Origin: Rodentibacter myodis
GTDB taxonomy: Bacteria; Pseudomonadota; Gammaproteobacteria; Enterobacterales; Pasteurellaceae
DNA length: 62,727 bases
Assembly (NCBI RefSeq): GCF_001999305.1
Contig: NZ_MLHQ01000032.1
Coordinates: 1-62,727 of the forward strand
Direction of reading: 5' to 3'
The translations under genes were made by a program, and so were the position numbers. The notes under the pieces were generated by a model that saw nothing but the letters and a program-made list of their open reading frames with translations, had not been told where the DNA came from and made no database searches. Positions 9,415-16,424 of the stretch are shown here, in pieces; within the stretch, counting starts at the first letter, position 1; every line of letters starts with the position of its first letter.

Positions 9415-9556
9415 AATAAAGACCTTTCAAGTCTTACGAAATCCAAACCAATTTACACGGCTAGGCGTGGCTTAATTACCCACCCCGAAAGAGAATAACC
9501 CTATTTGTTCTTTGCCGTGTTCTCACTGAATAGGGTACGCATAGGGGCGTTAAAAG
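9415..9556 (+). ncRNA. Structured leader / candidate regulatory RNA
   Basis: A roughly 140-nt untranslated leader between the promoter and the gene at 9557. ACCCTATT (9498-9505) can pair with AATAGGGT (9529-9536); ACACGGC (9455-9461) can pair with GCCGTGT (9514-9520), which lies in the loop of that hairpin, so a pseudoknot or two alternative folds are possible. In phage P4 the corresponding leader encodes the CI immunity RNA that causes premature termination; the similarity here is positional and structural only. Confidence 0.45.
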
Positions 9557-10456
9557 ATGGCTAAAACCCAACAATATTATAATTCACTCCCAGAATGTTC
9601 TATTATTGATTATGAGGTTATTCCTCTGCCAGAAGCGGCTTTGTTATGGTGTGGAGTTAAATTTGAAGATTTAGCGGGGGAAACAGAATTATTAACAAAT
9701 ATTTCTCAAAGTATTTATAGACATCCATATATCCCCTGTCTTGAAAAAAAGACTAGGATATTAAATAGAGTAGTAAATAATGGTGAACTAAGGGCGGTAA
9801 GAGAACATGGAGATGGTGGCGAAAAATACATAGACCCTACAACTAAAGAAGAAAAAATTGATCATGTCGCTTATAGTCGTAGGCACTTTTGGATTTCTGA
9901 TTTAAAAAAATTTATTTCTGAAAATTACCCAAATGATCGCCCTAAAACCATTTTTCACAATGAAGAATTAAAGCCCGTTATTGATTCAGCTGAATATGAA
10001 CGAATGAACAAAGAGTATCAAAAGTATTTAGCTGAAAATACCAATTTACAAGCCAAATTAAATGAAATTAAAACAGAGTTAGCAAATAAAGAAAGCCGAA
10101 TCAGAGATCAAGATTTAGCAATGCAATCTTTATCTATTCAGCTACAACAGGCTAAACTAAGCCAACAAGATGCTGAAGAACGGTTAGAGCGAGGTCGTAA
10201 TCTATACGCAGAGCTATCAAATAAATATAAAGCACTGGCAGCCGATCCTAATAGCAAATTAAATTTAGATAATGCACTCTATTTACTTGGAGAAGTATTG
10301 CAAACAGTCAAATCAAAAGCTAAAAAATGGACACAAGGAGAAATCATAAGAGACATTTTAGAGCAACGACAAACTGAAAACAGAACAGCTCAAGGCTTAG
10401 AGCAACGCACAATAGAAGAATATTTCTCTAATGCTAATAAACGGCTAACTCCATAA
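9557..10456 (+). CDS. Satellite protein of unknown function with coiled coil
   Basis: 299 residues, not recognised. The N-terminal half is globular (LPEAALLWCGVKFEDL, YSRRHFWISDLKKFISENYP) and resembles DNA-binding or host-take-over proteins common at this position in Pasteurellaceae satellites. Residues ~150-225 form a Lys/Glu/Gln-rich coiled coil and the C-terminus carries NLDNALYLLGEVLQTVK and TIEEYFSNANKRL. It is the first gene after the leader RNA and has its own terminator, so it is separately controlled from the AlpA operon. Confidence 0.75.
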   Translation: MAKTQQYYNSLPECSIIDYEVIPLPEAALLWCGVKFEDLAGETELLTNISQSIYRHPYIPCLEKKTRILNRVVNNGELRAVREHGDGGEKYIDPTTKEEKIDHVAYSRRHFWISDLKKFISENYPNDRPKTIFHNEELKPVIDSAEYERMNKEYQKYLAENTNLQAKLNEIKTELANKESRIRDQDLAMQSLSIQLQQAKLSQQDAEERLERGRNLYAELSNKYKALAADPNSKLNLDNALYLLGEVLQTVKSKAKKWTQGEIIRDILEQRQTENRTAQGLEQRTIEEYFSNANKRLTP

Positions 10457-10461
10457 ATCAC

Positions 10462-10487
10462 TAACGCCCACCTAGGGCGTTTTTTTA
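10462..10487 (+). terminator. Terminator after the 9557 gene
   Basis: AACGCCC (10462-10468) pairs with GGGCGTT (10474-10480), followed by seven T. Confidence 0.85.
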
Positions 10488-10522
10488 TTTCCGAAAAATC
10501 CTTCCAAATCAATCCTATTTTT

Positions 10523-10551
10523 TCGCAGCGAAAATATCTTTTTCGTTGCGA
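10523..10551 (+). promoter_or_regulatory. Inverted repeat upstream of alpA
   Basis: TCGCAGCGAAA and TTTCGTTGCGA form an almost perfect inverted repeat 100 bp before the alpA-type gene. Likely an operator or an mRNA hairpin controlling the operon; the binding protein is unknown. Confidence 0.4.
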
Positions 10552-10650
10552 TGATTCAATATTTCCACTTTTCTACAATCCCCACCGACACAAGGAAAGC
10601 CAAAACAGGCTTATCAATTCTTAATCACTATCATTTATGGAGAAAACACA

Positions 10651-10890
10651 ATGCCAATGAAAACCTCAATGCCAGAGACCGCCCATCAACAAGACAGCAT
10701 TATCAGACGAAATGCAGCGATTAATCGTTTTGGCGTGAGTAAATCCACTTTTTCCGATTGGCAGAACCCAAAATCTAAACGTTATCGCCCTGACTTCCCG
10801 AAGAAAATTCAATTAGGCGTAAATTCCGTTGGCTACCTTGAAAGCGAGATTAACGCTTACATAGCCAAACTTGCCGAGAATCGACCATAA
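10651..10890 (+). CDS. AlpA-family excisionase/transcriptional activator
   Basis: 79 residues with a winged HTH of AlpA/MerR-like type: INRFGVSKSTFSDWQNPKSK then FPKKIQLGVNSVGYLESEINAYI. A good ribosome site (ATGGAG) precedes the ATG. In P4-like elements and Gram-negative PICIs, AlpA activates satellite genes or int for excision. It heads a run of tightly packed small genes. Confidence 0.85.
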   Translation: MPMKTSMPETAHQQDSIIRRNAAINRFGVSKSTFSDWQNPKSKRYRPDFPKKIQLGVNSVGYLESEINAYIAKLAENRP

Positions 10891-10899
10891 GGCGGCCAA

Positions 10900-11151
10900 A
10901 TGGAAACAATTAACACGACAGATACCCACGAACAACGGCTTTTTATTCTGCAGTGTTTACGCAAGAAAGAACACAGCACACACGAATTAAGAGCTAAGGG
11001 GATTTACTACCCACCGGCACGAATCAAGGAGCTACGGGATAAAGGCTATGTGATTGATACCTTTTACCGAGATGAAACCGATTCAAGCGGATTAGTTCAC
11101 CGTGTGGGCGTTTATGTATTACACGAAAACGAAGTGAGCCAAAAATCTTAA
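10900..11151 (+). CDS. Small winged-helix DNA-binding protein
   Basis: 83 residues starting 9 bp after alpA. RLFILQCLRKKEHSTHELRAKG is a recognisable HTH opening and the following strand pair (YVIDTFYRDE...VHRVGVYVLHE) looks like a wing. Common helix-turn-helix proteins of phage satellites have this shape; the target is unknown. Confidence 0.7.
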   Translation: METINTTDTHEQRLFILQCLRKKEHSTHELRAKGIYYPPARIKELRDKGYVIDTFYRDETDSSGLVHRVGVYVLHENEVSQKS

Positions 11152-11267
11152 TTTAACGAGCATAGCGCGATTTTTACGATAAACAATGCAAAGCCATTAA
11201 TCCACCACCGATTTTGCAATAGGGCGTGATTTTGGCGCATTTAATCGCATAGAAAGGTATTTAGACA

Positions 11268-11489
11268 ATGACAGAGACAACACCGGAAAACAACAGCCAA
11301 GAAAAACCAACATTGCAACAAGCGAGGGAATATTTAGAACGGATTATTTCCATTGCCGACAATATGGCGAAAGGCACACCGCTAAAAAGCGACATCACAG
11401 AGCGGGAAGTATGGGCAACTATCCACCGACATTTAGGCAATGTAGACCGCTTGATTGAAATTGCCCAAGAACAGTTAAGGGAGATTTAA
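11268..11489 (+). CDS. Small acidic satellite protein, unknown
   Basis: 73 residues, mostly helical (LQQAREYLERIISIADNMA, VDRLIEIAQEQLREI), preceded by AGG about 10 bases upstream. It ends 2 bp before terS, so the two are co-translated. No family recognised; perhaps an accessory of the terminase step. Confidence 0.6.
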   Translation: MTETTPENNSQEKPTLQQAREYLERIISIADNMAKGTPLKSDITEREVWATIHRHLGNVDRLIEIAQEQLREI

Positions 11490-11491
11490 CA

Positions 11492-12028
11492 ATGGCAGAC
11501 CTTACGCCCAAGCAAGAAGCCTTTTGCTTGAAATACATTGAGCTAGGCAACGCAAGCGAGGCATATCGCCAAACCTACAACGCTGAGAATATGAAACCTG
11601 AAAGCGTTCACCGTAAAGCCGCTGAATTACTGGCAGACGGCAAGATCACGGCAAGGATTGAGGCATTACAGGCGGAGCATATGAAACGCCATAATTTAAC
11701 CGTTGATAAGGTGATCATGGATTTATTGGAGCAGTGCGCCGTATGTATGGGCAAAAAGTCAGTTAAGACCACTATCACGATAAAAAACAATCAAAGCGGC
11801 GAAATTAAATGCGTAGAAGTGGATCGTTACATATTTGAACCTGCAGGAGCAAACAAAGCTCTTGAATTGCTTGGTAAACATCTTGGTATGTTTAAAGACA
11901 GGGTGGATCACACCATCACCCCGGCGCAAGATTTACCGCCACTGATTAACCTCTTCTTCACTGATGAGAAACCTGACGAACACAAGAGAGCAAATTTAAA
12001 TGAAATGCGCCATTGCAAAACACAATGA
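11492..12028 (+). CDS. Terminase small subunit (TerS)
   Basis: 178 residues. The start LTPKQEAFCLKYIELGNASE is the Terminase_2 signature, with an HTH (AYRQTYNAENMKPESVHRKA) that reads the packaging site, a central oligomerisation part and a charged tail. No large subunit follows. In PICIs a solitary TerS replaces the helper subunit and directs the helper large terminase to satellite DNA. The last 29 bases overlap the next gene. Confidence 0.88.
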   Translation: MADLTPKQEAFCLKYIELGNASEAYRQTYNAENMKPESVHRKAAELLADGKITARIEALQAEHMKRHNLTVDKVIMDLLEQCAVCMGKKSVKTTITIKNNQSGEIKCVEVDRYIFEPAGANKALELLGKHLGMFKDRVDHTITPAQDLPPLINLFFTDEKPDEHKRANLNEMRHCKTQ

Positions 12029-12293
12029 TTTACTACTGAAACAAGCGATTCAACACTACCGGAAATCATCAACGATATTCACGTTTTTAAGCCTATATAG
12101 CGATTTTGAGCCTTATCCCTTAGATGAGGTGGTGGACGTGCTAAAACGCAAGATAAGCGATTTAGAGAGCGAATTAGAGCCGTGGCGAAAGTTAGGGCGG
12201 GAGAATGAAGCCTTAGAAACCCAGTTTTACACCTTGAAAAAACATTTAAAGGCAATGGAACAACGACAAGGAGAAATGACAGATGAACACTAA
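12000..12293 (+). CDS. Small coiled-coil satellite protein
   Basis: 97 residues in a frame overlapping the end of terS (29 bp) and the start of the rha-type gene (11 bp), typical of compact phage operons. The C-terminal half is a coiled coil (LKRKISDLESELEPWRKLG...LKKHLKAMEQRQGEMTDE). Function unknown; the start could also be internal. Confidence 0.5.
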   Translation: MKCAIAKHNDLLLKQAIQHYRKSSTIFTFLSLYSDFEPYPLDEVVDVLKRKISDLESELEPWRKLGRENEALETQFYTLKKHLKAMEQRQGEMTDEH

Positions 12294-12960
12294 CCAAGAA
12301 CTACTAGAGGCAGTCTTTCCGAAAGTCTTTCATAAAGAGACCGTGGCAATGACCGATTCATTAAAAGTCGCTCAATACTTTGGGAAACGACACGACAACC
12401 TACTGCAGAGTATTAAAAATCTAGGTTGTTCAGAAGAATTTAACGCCCTGAATTTTAAGGCGGTTAAATATACCGATGATAAAGGCGAAAAACGTCCAAT
12501 GTACCTAATGACTCACGACGGTTTTACTCTCTTAACAATGGGCTTTACCGGAAAGAAAGCAATGCAATTCAAAGAGGCATACATCACCCAGTTTAACAAG
12601 ATGAAAGATTGGATAACGGCTAAATCCAAACTTTCACACGACCAACACCGAATGAATGAGGCGATTAAATTTCACCTTGAAAGCACTGGCAAGCAAGATG
12701 AACACATTTACAGCCGAGAGAATAACCTTGTCTATGTGGTGGCGTTAGGCTCAAGCCGTAAGAAATGGCTTAAAGATAACGGTTATTCCCCTGATGATGA
12801 AATCCGAGACCATTTAACCGAAAGCCGGTTACAGCTCATTGATGACCTACTTTCTGAAAATGCGGTGATGATTAAGTTAGGAATGAACTATCAGGAACGC
12901 AAAGCCAAGTTAGAGCAATCTGCCCTTTATTCCTTGCGTAAATGGGCGTTGGCGGCATAG
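12283..12960 (+). CDS. Rha family phage regulatory protein
   Basis: 225 residues with AGGAGA before the ATG. The N-terminal Rha domain has SLKVAQYFGKRHDNLLQSIK, YLMTHDGFTLLTMGFTGKKA and MQFKEAYITQFNKM. Residues ~125-225 form a helical extension (YVVALGSSRKKWLKDNGY). Rha proteins interfere with helper or host phage growth and are regularly found in prophages and satellites. Confidence 0.88.
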   Translation: MNTNQELLEAVFPKVFHKETVAMTDSLKVAQYFGKRHDNLLQSIKNLGCSEEFNALNFKAVKYTDDKGEKRPMYLMTHDGFTLLTMGFTGKKAMQFKEAYITQFNKMKDWITAKSKLSHDQHRMNEAIKFHLESTGKQDEHIYSRENNLVYVVALGSSRKKWLKDNGYSPDDEIRDHLTESRLQLIDDLLSENAVMIKLGMNYQERKAKLEQSALYSLRKWALAA

Positions 12961-12970
12961 GGGTGACCCG

Positions 12971-13162
12971 ATGAATTTTAATTTAGCAGAGGAAATCAGA
13001 AAAATGTTAGAGCTTATGGATAAATCCCCGAGGGTAAATCGTTTTGTATGGTTCGTCACCATTTTTGGCGGCAGCATTTTTTTAATCTGGCTTTTGCTCA
13101 ATGGCTTTCCGAGCGTGATTGAGGCTTTGATTAAATGGCAACAAATGACGGGTAAACCATAG
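12971..13162 (+). CDS. Small single-span membrane protein
   Basis: 63 residues; basic amphipathic N-terminus (EEIRKMLELMDKSPRVNR) then one transmembrane helix (FVWFVTIFGGSIFLIWLLL). Starts 10 bp after the rha-type gene with GGGGTGA upstream. It might be a holin-like or exclusion protein; not recognised. Confidence 0.6.
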   Translation: MNFNLAEEIRKMLELMDKSPRVNRFVWFVTIFGGSIFLIWLLLNGFPSVIEALIKWQQMTGKP

Positions 13163-13184
13163 GAATAAATAATTTCTGGACCAA

Positions 13185-13206
13185 TACGTGCGCGTACGTG
13201 CGCGCG
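13185..13206 (+). other. Alternating purine/pyrimidine tract
   Basis: A 22-base strictly alternating tract (TACGTGCGCGTACGTGCGCG and two more bases), very unlike the AT-rich surroundings. A similar tract lies near attR at 22266-22282. It may adopt Z-form or be a protein recognition site. Confidence 0.6.
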
Positions 13207-13323
13207 AATATATGGGCTAATTCTTGAATTTAAAGCACAGCTGAATTTTCAGCTAAGTAAAAAACATTCCCGAAATAATAGGGATTTAATTCCCGAAAAA
13301 GTAGGGAGCAGATTGGAGGCAGA

Positions 13324-13395
13324 ATGAAAGAAGAAATCATCCAATTTTTAATGTTTATCAGCCTTTTGATTATCGCTTTCAGTCTTGCCAGATAA
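13324..13395 (+). CDS. 23-residue membrane microprotein
   Basis: MKEEIIQFLMFISLLIIAFS then LAR: a short charged start and one hydrophobic helix, preceded by a strong ribosome site (GGAGG) at good distance. An inverted repeat (ACGCCA/TGGCGT, 13401-13425) follows. Small single-span proteins are frequent in satellites; function unknown. Confidence 0.5.
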   Translation: MKEEIIQFLMFISLLIIAFSLAR

Positions 13396-13504
13396 ACAAA
13401 ACGCCAAGGGCAAAGCCGATGGCGTGATTTACTAACTACACTAACTAAAAGAGATTCGATATGAAAAAATTTCAAATTCATTCTAGCACAGTAGAAGACA
13501 ATTA

Positions 13505-13678
13505 CTATGCTTTAGGCTCAATACCACGAGAGGATAACTCTTTACGCAAAATGCGCTTAATCCAAGTGGCTAGCGCAATATCACCATCAATTCTTGCTTG
13601 TTCCTCTAATTGCTGGCGAAAACCATCAGATAGTCTTAGTTGGTATTGTGTAGATTTATTTTCTTTTTTGATTGACAT
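13505..13678 (-). CDS. Arc/CopG-like ribbon-helix-helix repressor
   Basis: 57 residues on the minus strand with ribosome site GGAG. The sequence has a ribbon strand (QYQLRLSD) followed by two helices (FRQQLEEQARIDGD; LATWIKRILRKELSSRG), the Arc/MetJ plan. It is transcribed against the Ash/Icd-like gene, and its start codon lies in one of two TGTAATTAC operator-like motifs, so it probably represses itself and the divergent operon. The long plus-strand frame across it is a shadow. Confidence 0.75.
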   Translation of the reverse strand: MSIKKENKSTQYQLRLSDGFRQQLEEQARIDGDIALATWIKRILRKELSSRGIEPKA

Positions 13679-13720
13679 TGTAATTACTCCAATTTATTAT
13701 TCAAGACAATGTAATTACAT
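13678..13720. promoter_or_regulatory. Divergent operator region with TGTAATTAC motifs
   Basis: ATGTAATTACAT (13709-13720) is a perfect 12 bp palindrome; TTGTAATTAC (13678-13687) overlaps the RHH start codon, and a further CAATTACAG follows at 13729. Spacing of about three helical turns suits cooperative binding by an RHH dimer. Confidence 0.6.
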
Positions 13721-13746
13721 AATAACGACAATTACAGAAATAAACA

Positions 13747-13778
13747 AGGCTCAGCAATGCGGGAACATTGAAGAGCCT
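13747..13778 (+). promoter_or_regulatory. Leader hairpin upstream of the Ash/Icd-like gene
   Basis: AGGCTC (13747-13752) pairs with GAGCCT (13773-13778), with an inner CAATG/CATTG stem. It precedes the GGAG ribosome site of the next gene. Confidence 0.4.
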
Positions 13779-13811
13779 CTAATCATCACCTTACTAAAAC
13801 GGAGTAAGACA

Positions 13812-14756
13812 ATGACTAATCTCAATTATACAGGCTATCTTGAGCTTGCAAAATGCTTTACCTCAAATTTAGGTAAAGTAAAAAAATCCAACAAAAACTA
13901 CTTTACAAAGTGCGGTCAAATTCATTATAGTTTTTACGCTTTAGCAAAATCTAAAGCCGAGCGTGGAAACTCGAATTTATCACCAACGGCGAACAGCACG
14001 CCAAATCGTGCTTTTTTTGTTCGTAATATACGCACACCTAAAGAAAATAGCGGACGCCAAAATGCGTTGGCTATTATTCTCTCAATGGTAGAGCGTATTG
14101 GGCAACGTTTAATCGTTGGCTGCGTTCCGTTGGTAGCAGTTTTCCACCCCGATACGTTCTACCGCCAAGCGTGGAAACTTGCGGTAGATGTTTACAATTT
14201 ACCGACGGAGTTTTCAACGATGATTTACAAATTCCTACTCTTAGGCAATAAACGCCTACGTCTATCTATTTACGCCAAAACCGAAGCGGAAGCCCGCCAA
14301 CGGTTAGACTTAACGCCTGATACCGCTCTTTTCATTGCAAGAATTAAGGGGACGTTTATGCGTAAAGACATTCCTGTTCAAAATCACAGCTTGCGAAATG
14401 CCGTTGTTGTGGGTAGTATTAAAAGCACTATCACTAATAACGGACACCGCACCCGTAAGACTTGCGGATTTTTTACACCTCAAATTCCCTCAATAGGTTT
14501 ACTACACCTATTCAAAGCCGAATTTGTGGCAAGGTCTATACGTCGAAATAAGGCGGAGTTTATCCGCACGAATAAGGCGAGCCGATTATTAGCGGTAGTT
14601 GAAACCTTGCCACGCCTTTTACAGGTTGGCAAATCAAATTTACTAATTACTAATAAGAGATTTCCCACAATGAAAACCTATCAAAATTCAACCGCACTTT
14701 TGGCGGCACTCCCTACCCCTGTTTTATCTTCAACACAAGGGGGCGCAAATGTTTAA
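13812..14756 (+). CDS. Ash-like / Icd-like satellite protein
   Basis: Start 13812 is preferred because GGAG sits just upstream and the frame before it covers the minus-strand repressor; 314 residues. Residues ~35-75 carry the Ash signature (FYALAKSKAERGNSNLSPTA, NSTPNRAFFV) and residues ~135-185 the Icd-like motif (YKFLLLGNKRLRLSIYAKTE, AEARQRLDLTPDTALFIARI). Icd-like proteins of P1/P4-type phages inhibit host cell division; Ash is a P4 gene of unclear role. The repetitive basic middle part is unusual and may include frames used only as RNA. Confidence 0.6.
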   Translation: MTNLNYTGYLELAKCFTSNLGKVKKSNKNYFTKCGQIHYSFYALAKSKAERGNSNLSPTANSTPNRAFFVRNIRTPKENSGRQNALAIILSMVERIGQRLIVGCVPLVAVFHPDTFYRQAWKLAVDVYNLPTEFSTMIYKFLLLGNKRLRLSIYAKTEAEARQRLDLTPDTALFIARIKGTFMRKDIPVQNHSLRNAVVVGSIKSTITNNGHRTRKTCGFFTPQIPSIGLLHLFKAEFVARSIRRNKAEFIRTNKASRLLAVVETLPRLLQVGKSNLLITNKRFPTMKTYQNSTALLAALPTPVLSSTQGGANV

Positions 14757-15102
14757 TCAATCTATTTTATCCGTTCTTCAAAATTGCACGAGTTTTAACA
14801 AACTCAACAAGCACAGCGAAATCGACCTAATGAGCGAGGAAGATTTAAAAGCCTTGCGCAATGAATCGGAAAATCTGTGTGAATCTATCGAATATGGCTT
14901 ATTTCATCTGGGCGATATGATGGCAAATTTAGGTTATTTGGCTGATTCTGAACAAGATTTTAGCCATTGCGCCATGAATAACGACAACGTAAAACATATT
15001 GGCGGACTGATTAAAGCAAACGCCTATTTGCTCAACGCTTTGAGAGAAACAGCAGGATTAGCCGAATTTCACCTTAGCAATATGAAAGGGGGGCGTAAAT
15101 GA
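14749..15102 (+). CDS. Satellite protein of unknown function
   Basis: 117 residues, overlapping the previous gene by 8 bp. Helical, acidic (HSEIDLMSEEDLKALRNESE) with a C-terminal part (AYLLNALRETAGLAEFHLSN) resembling small Pasteurellaceae phage proteins. No family assigned. Confidence 0.65.
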   Translation: MFNQSILSVLQNCTSFNKLNKHSEIDLMSEEDLKALRNESENLCESIEYGLFHLGDMMANLGYLADSEQDFSHCAMNNDNVKHIGGLIKANAYLLNALRETAGLAEFHLSNMKGGRK

Positions 15103-15278
15103 ATAACGTCATCCTACACTATCAAGACGGGCGCACGTTTATTTGTGCGGAAGGTGTCACCCTTGCACGGGCGGAAGAAATCAAAGCCCATGTTGAATCA
15201 AACAGAGAGGACTTTAGCTATCGTGATGTTGTGGCGGTGGAGATTAAGCACACAGGGGGAAATGATGAAACCAACTAA
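15099..15278 (+). CDS. 59-residue satellite protein
   Basis: Overlaps the previous stop as ATGA and is preceded by AAAGGGGGG. The protein starts MNNVILHYQDGRTFICAEGV and ends with a TGGNDETN tail. The coupled overlap and ribosome site support a real gene. Function unknown. Confidence 0.6.
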   Translation: MNNVILHYQDGRTFICAEGVTLARAEEIKAHVESNREDFSYRDVVAVEIKHTGGNDETN

Positions 15279-15822
15279 CCCAATGGCACAGCTTGAACAA
15301 TGGAAAGCGAACCACCGCCAAAACAAAATCAACTGGTTTGTCAGTGAAATGAACGAACGCAAAATTGAGCCGGTTAAAAATGCCGCTGCCCTCAAAATTG
15401 AGGACACCCCAAAAACGCAACAGGAAACGCAAGGCGCAACGAAAGGAAAACACAAGGGGAAACTCCCCCTTAATCCGCTGGCGTTGAAACTGGCGCAATT
15501 TAACCGCCAATTTGACCTGATAAAACAGAGTAACCAACTTTGCGTGGAAAAATACCCCGATTGTTTTCATCACAAGCTGAAATTATCGGCAGAATGTGCG
15601 GATTTAATCGAGCGGCTAAACAATGGGCGGGCATTGCTGAAAGCCTTATCCACCGGCGTAACTTTAACCCAAGAACAGACCGCACTTTTAAAATCATTCA
15701 ATCAGGCGCATTCTTACCTTGTATTTAAACTGGGCGAGGTGGTGGACGATGTGAAAGCCAATCAAATCACCTTGATTGAACAAACCAAAATCAATGACGG
15801 CAAAGGGGGCAACGATGAATAA
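15262..15822 (+). CDS. Satellite protein of unknown function
   Basis: 186 residues from the ATG at 15262 (AGGGGGAA before it); the open frame extends further upstream without a ribosome site. Basic N-terminal third (AQLEQWKANHRQNKINWFVS, KGKHKGKLPLNP), then a helical part with the cysteines LCVEKYPDCFHHK. Similar proteins precede the DUF927 helicase in Haemophilus prophages. No activity assigned. Confidence 0.65.
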   Translation: MMKPTNPMAQLEQWKANHRQNKINWFVSEMNERKIEPVKNAAALKIEDTPKTQQETQGATKGKHKGKLPLNPLALKLAQFNRQFDLIKQSNQLCVEKYPDCFHHKLKLSAECADLIERLNNGRALLKALSTGVTLTQEQTALLKSFNQAHSYLVFKLGEVVDDVKANQITLIEQTKINDGKGGNDE

Positions 15823-15976
15823 CACCTATCAAGTTATCGGTTACAGCCAACAAAAGCCCATTGTTTTAGGCTCAACAGAAAACCAATCTCAAGCCCTAAA
15901 CCTTGCAGAAAAAGCCTTGAAGGATGAAATCTATCAAGCGGTGGTGATTAAAAAACAAGGGGGAAGCAATGACTAA
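15815..15976 (+). CDS. 53-residue satellite protein
   Basis: Starts in an ATGAATAA overlap with the previous stop, ribosome site AAGGGGG. The sequence (MNNTYQVIGYSQQKPIVLGS ... QAVVIKKQGG) looks like a small alpha/beta fold. Unknown. Confidence 0.55.
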   Translation: MNNTYQVIGYSQQKPIVLGSTENQSQALNLAEKALKDEIYQAVVIKKQGGSND

Positions 15977-16424
15977 AACAACAAAACCCAATCCTTTACA
16001 AGAAAAGCTGGATTGGTCGGCTTATTCCGAACGGGAGAAAGCGGCGTTGGCTTGTGGTGCGGAAGAGAGGGAGATTGCTTTTCCCGCCTTGTTTTCACTG
16101 CTTGACGGGCTAAGAGAGGCGATTATTCCCGCTAATGCCGAGCTGAAAGGCTATGATGATTATCTGCGGGCGTTGGTGGCTGATTGCCATTATGTGGAGA
16201 AATGGCTGATTAAATCAATGCCGGCACGTAAGGGCGTTTGCAATGTAGATGATGTGTTAGCAAATTTAAGCGTGGAAGAAATCCAACAGGATTTAATGAA
16301 ATTCACCGTATTAGGCTTTCTGCGTGCCAATATCGCTTTAATCTCTCAAGAAGCACAGATTGCCCTTGCTCAAATAGAAAAGCGCACAGCGTGCGAAACA
16401 GGGGGCAATAATGGCATTCACTAA
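15969..16424 (+). CDS. Satellite protein of unknown function
   Basis: 151 residues, helical, overlapping both neighbours (8 and 14 bp). Contains PLQEKLDWSAYSEREKAALA and ANIALISQEAQIALAQIEKR. Its position directly before, and overlap with, the helicase gene suggests a replication accessory role; this is inference. Confidence 0.6.
   Translation: MTKTTKPNPLQEKLDWSAYSEREKAALACGAEEREIAFPALFSLLDGLREAIIPANAELKGYDDYLRALVADCHYVEKWLIKSMPARKGVCNVDDVLANLSVEEIQQDLMKFTVLGFLRANIALISQEAQIALAQIEKRTACETGGNNGIH

Noticed and set aside
13461-13811. Long plus-strand frame upstream of the Ash/Icd-like start
   Set aside because: It is antisense to a convincing RHH gene with its own ribosome site, and translates to unlikely sequence; GGAG and family similarity begin at 13812.
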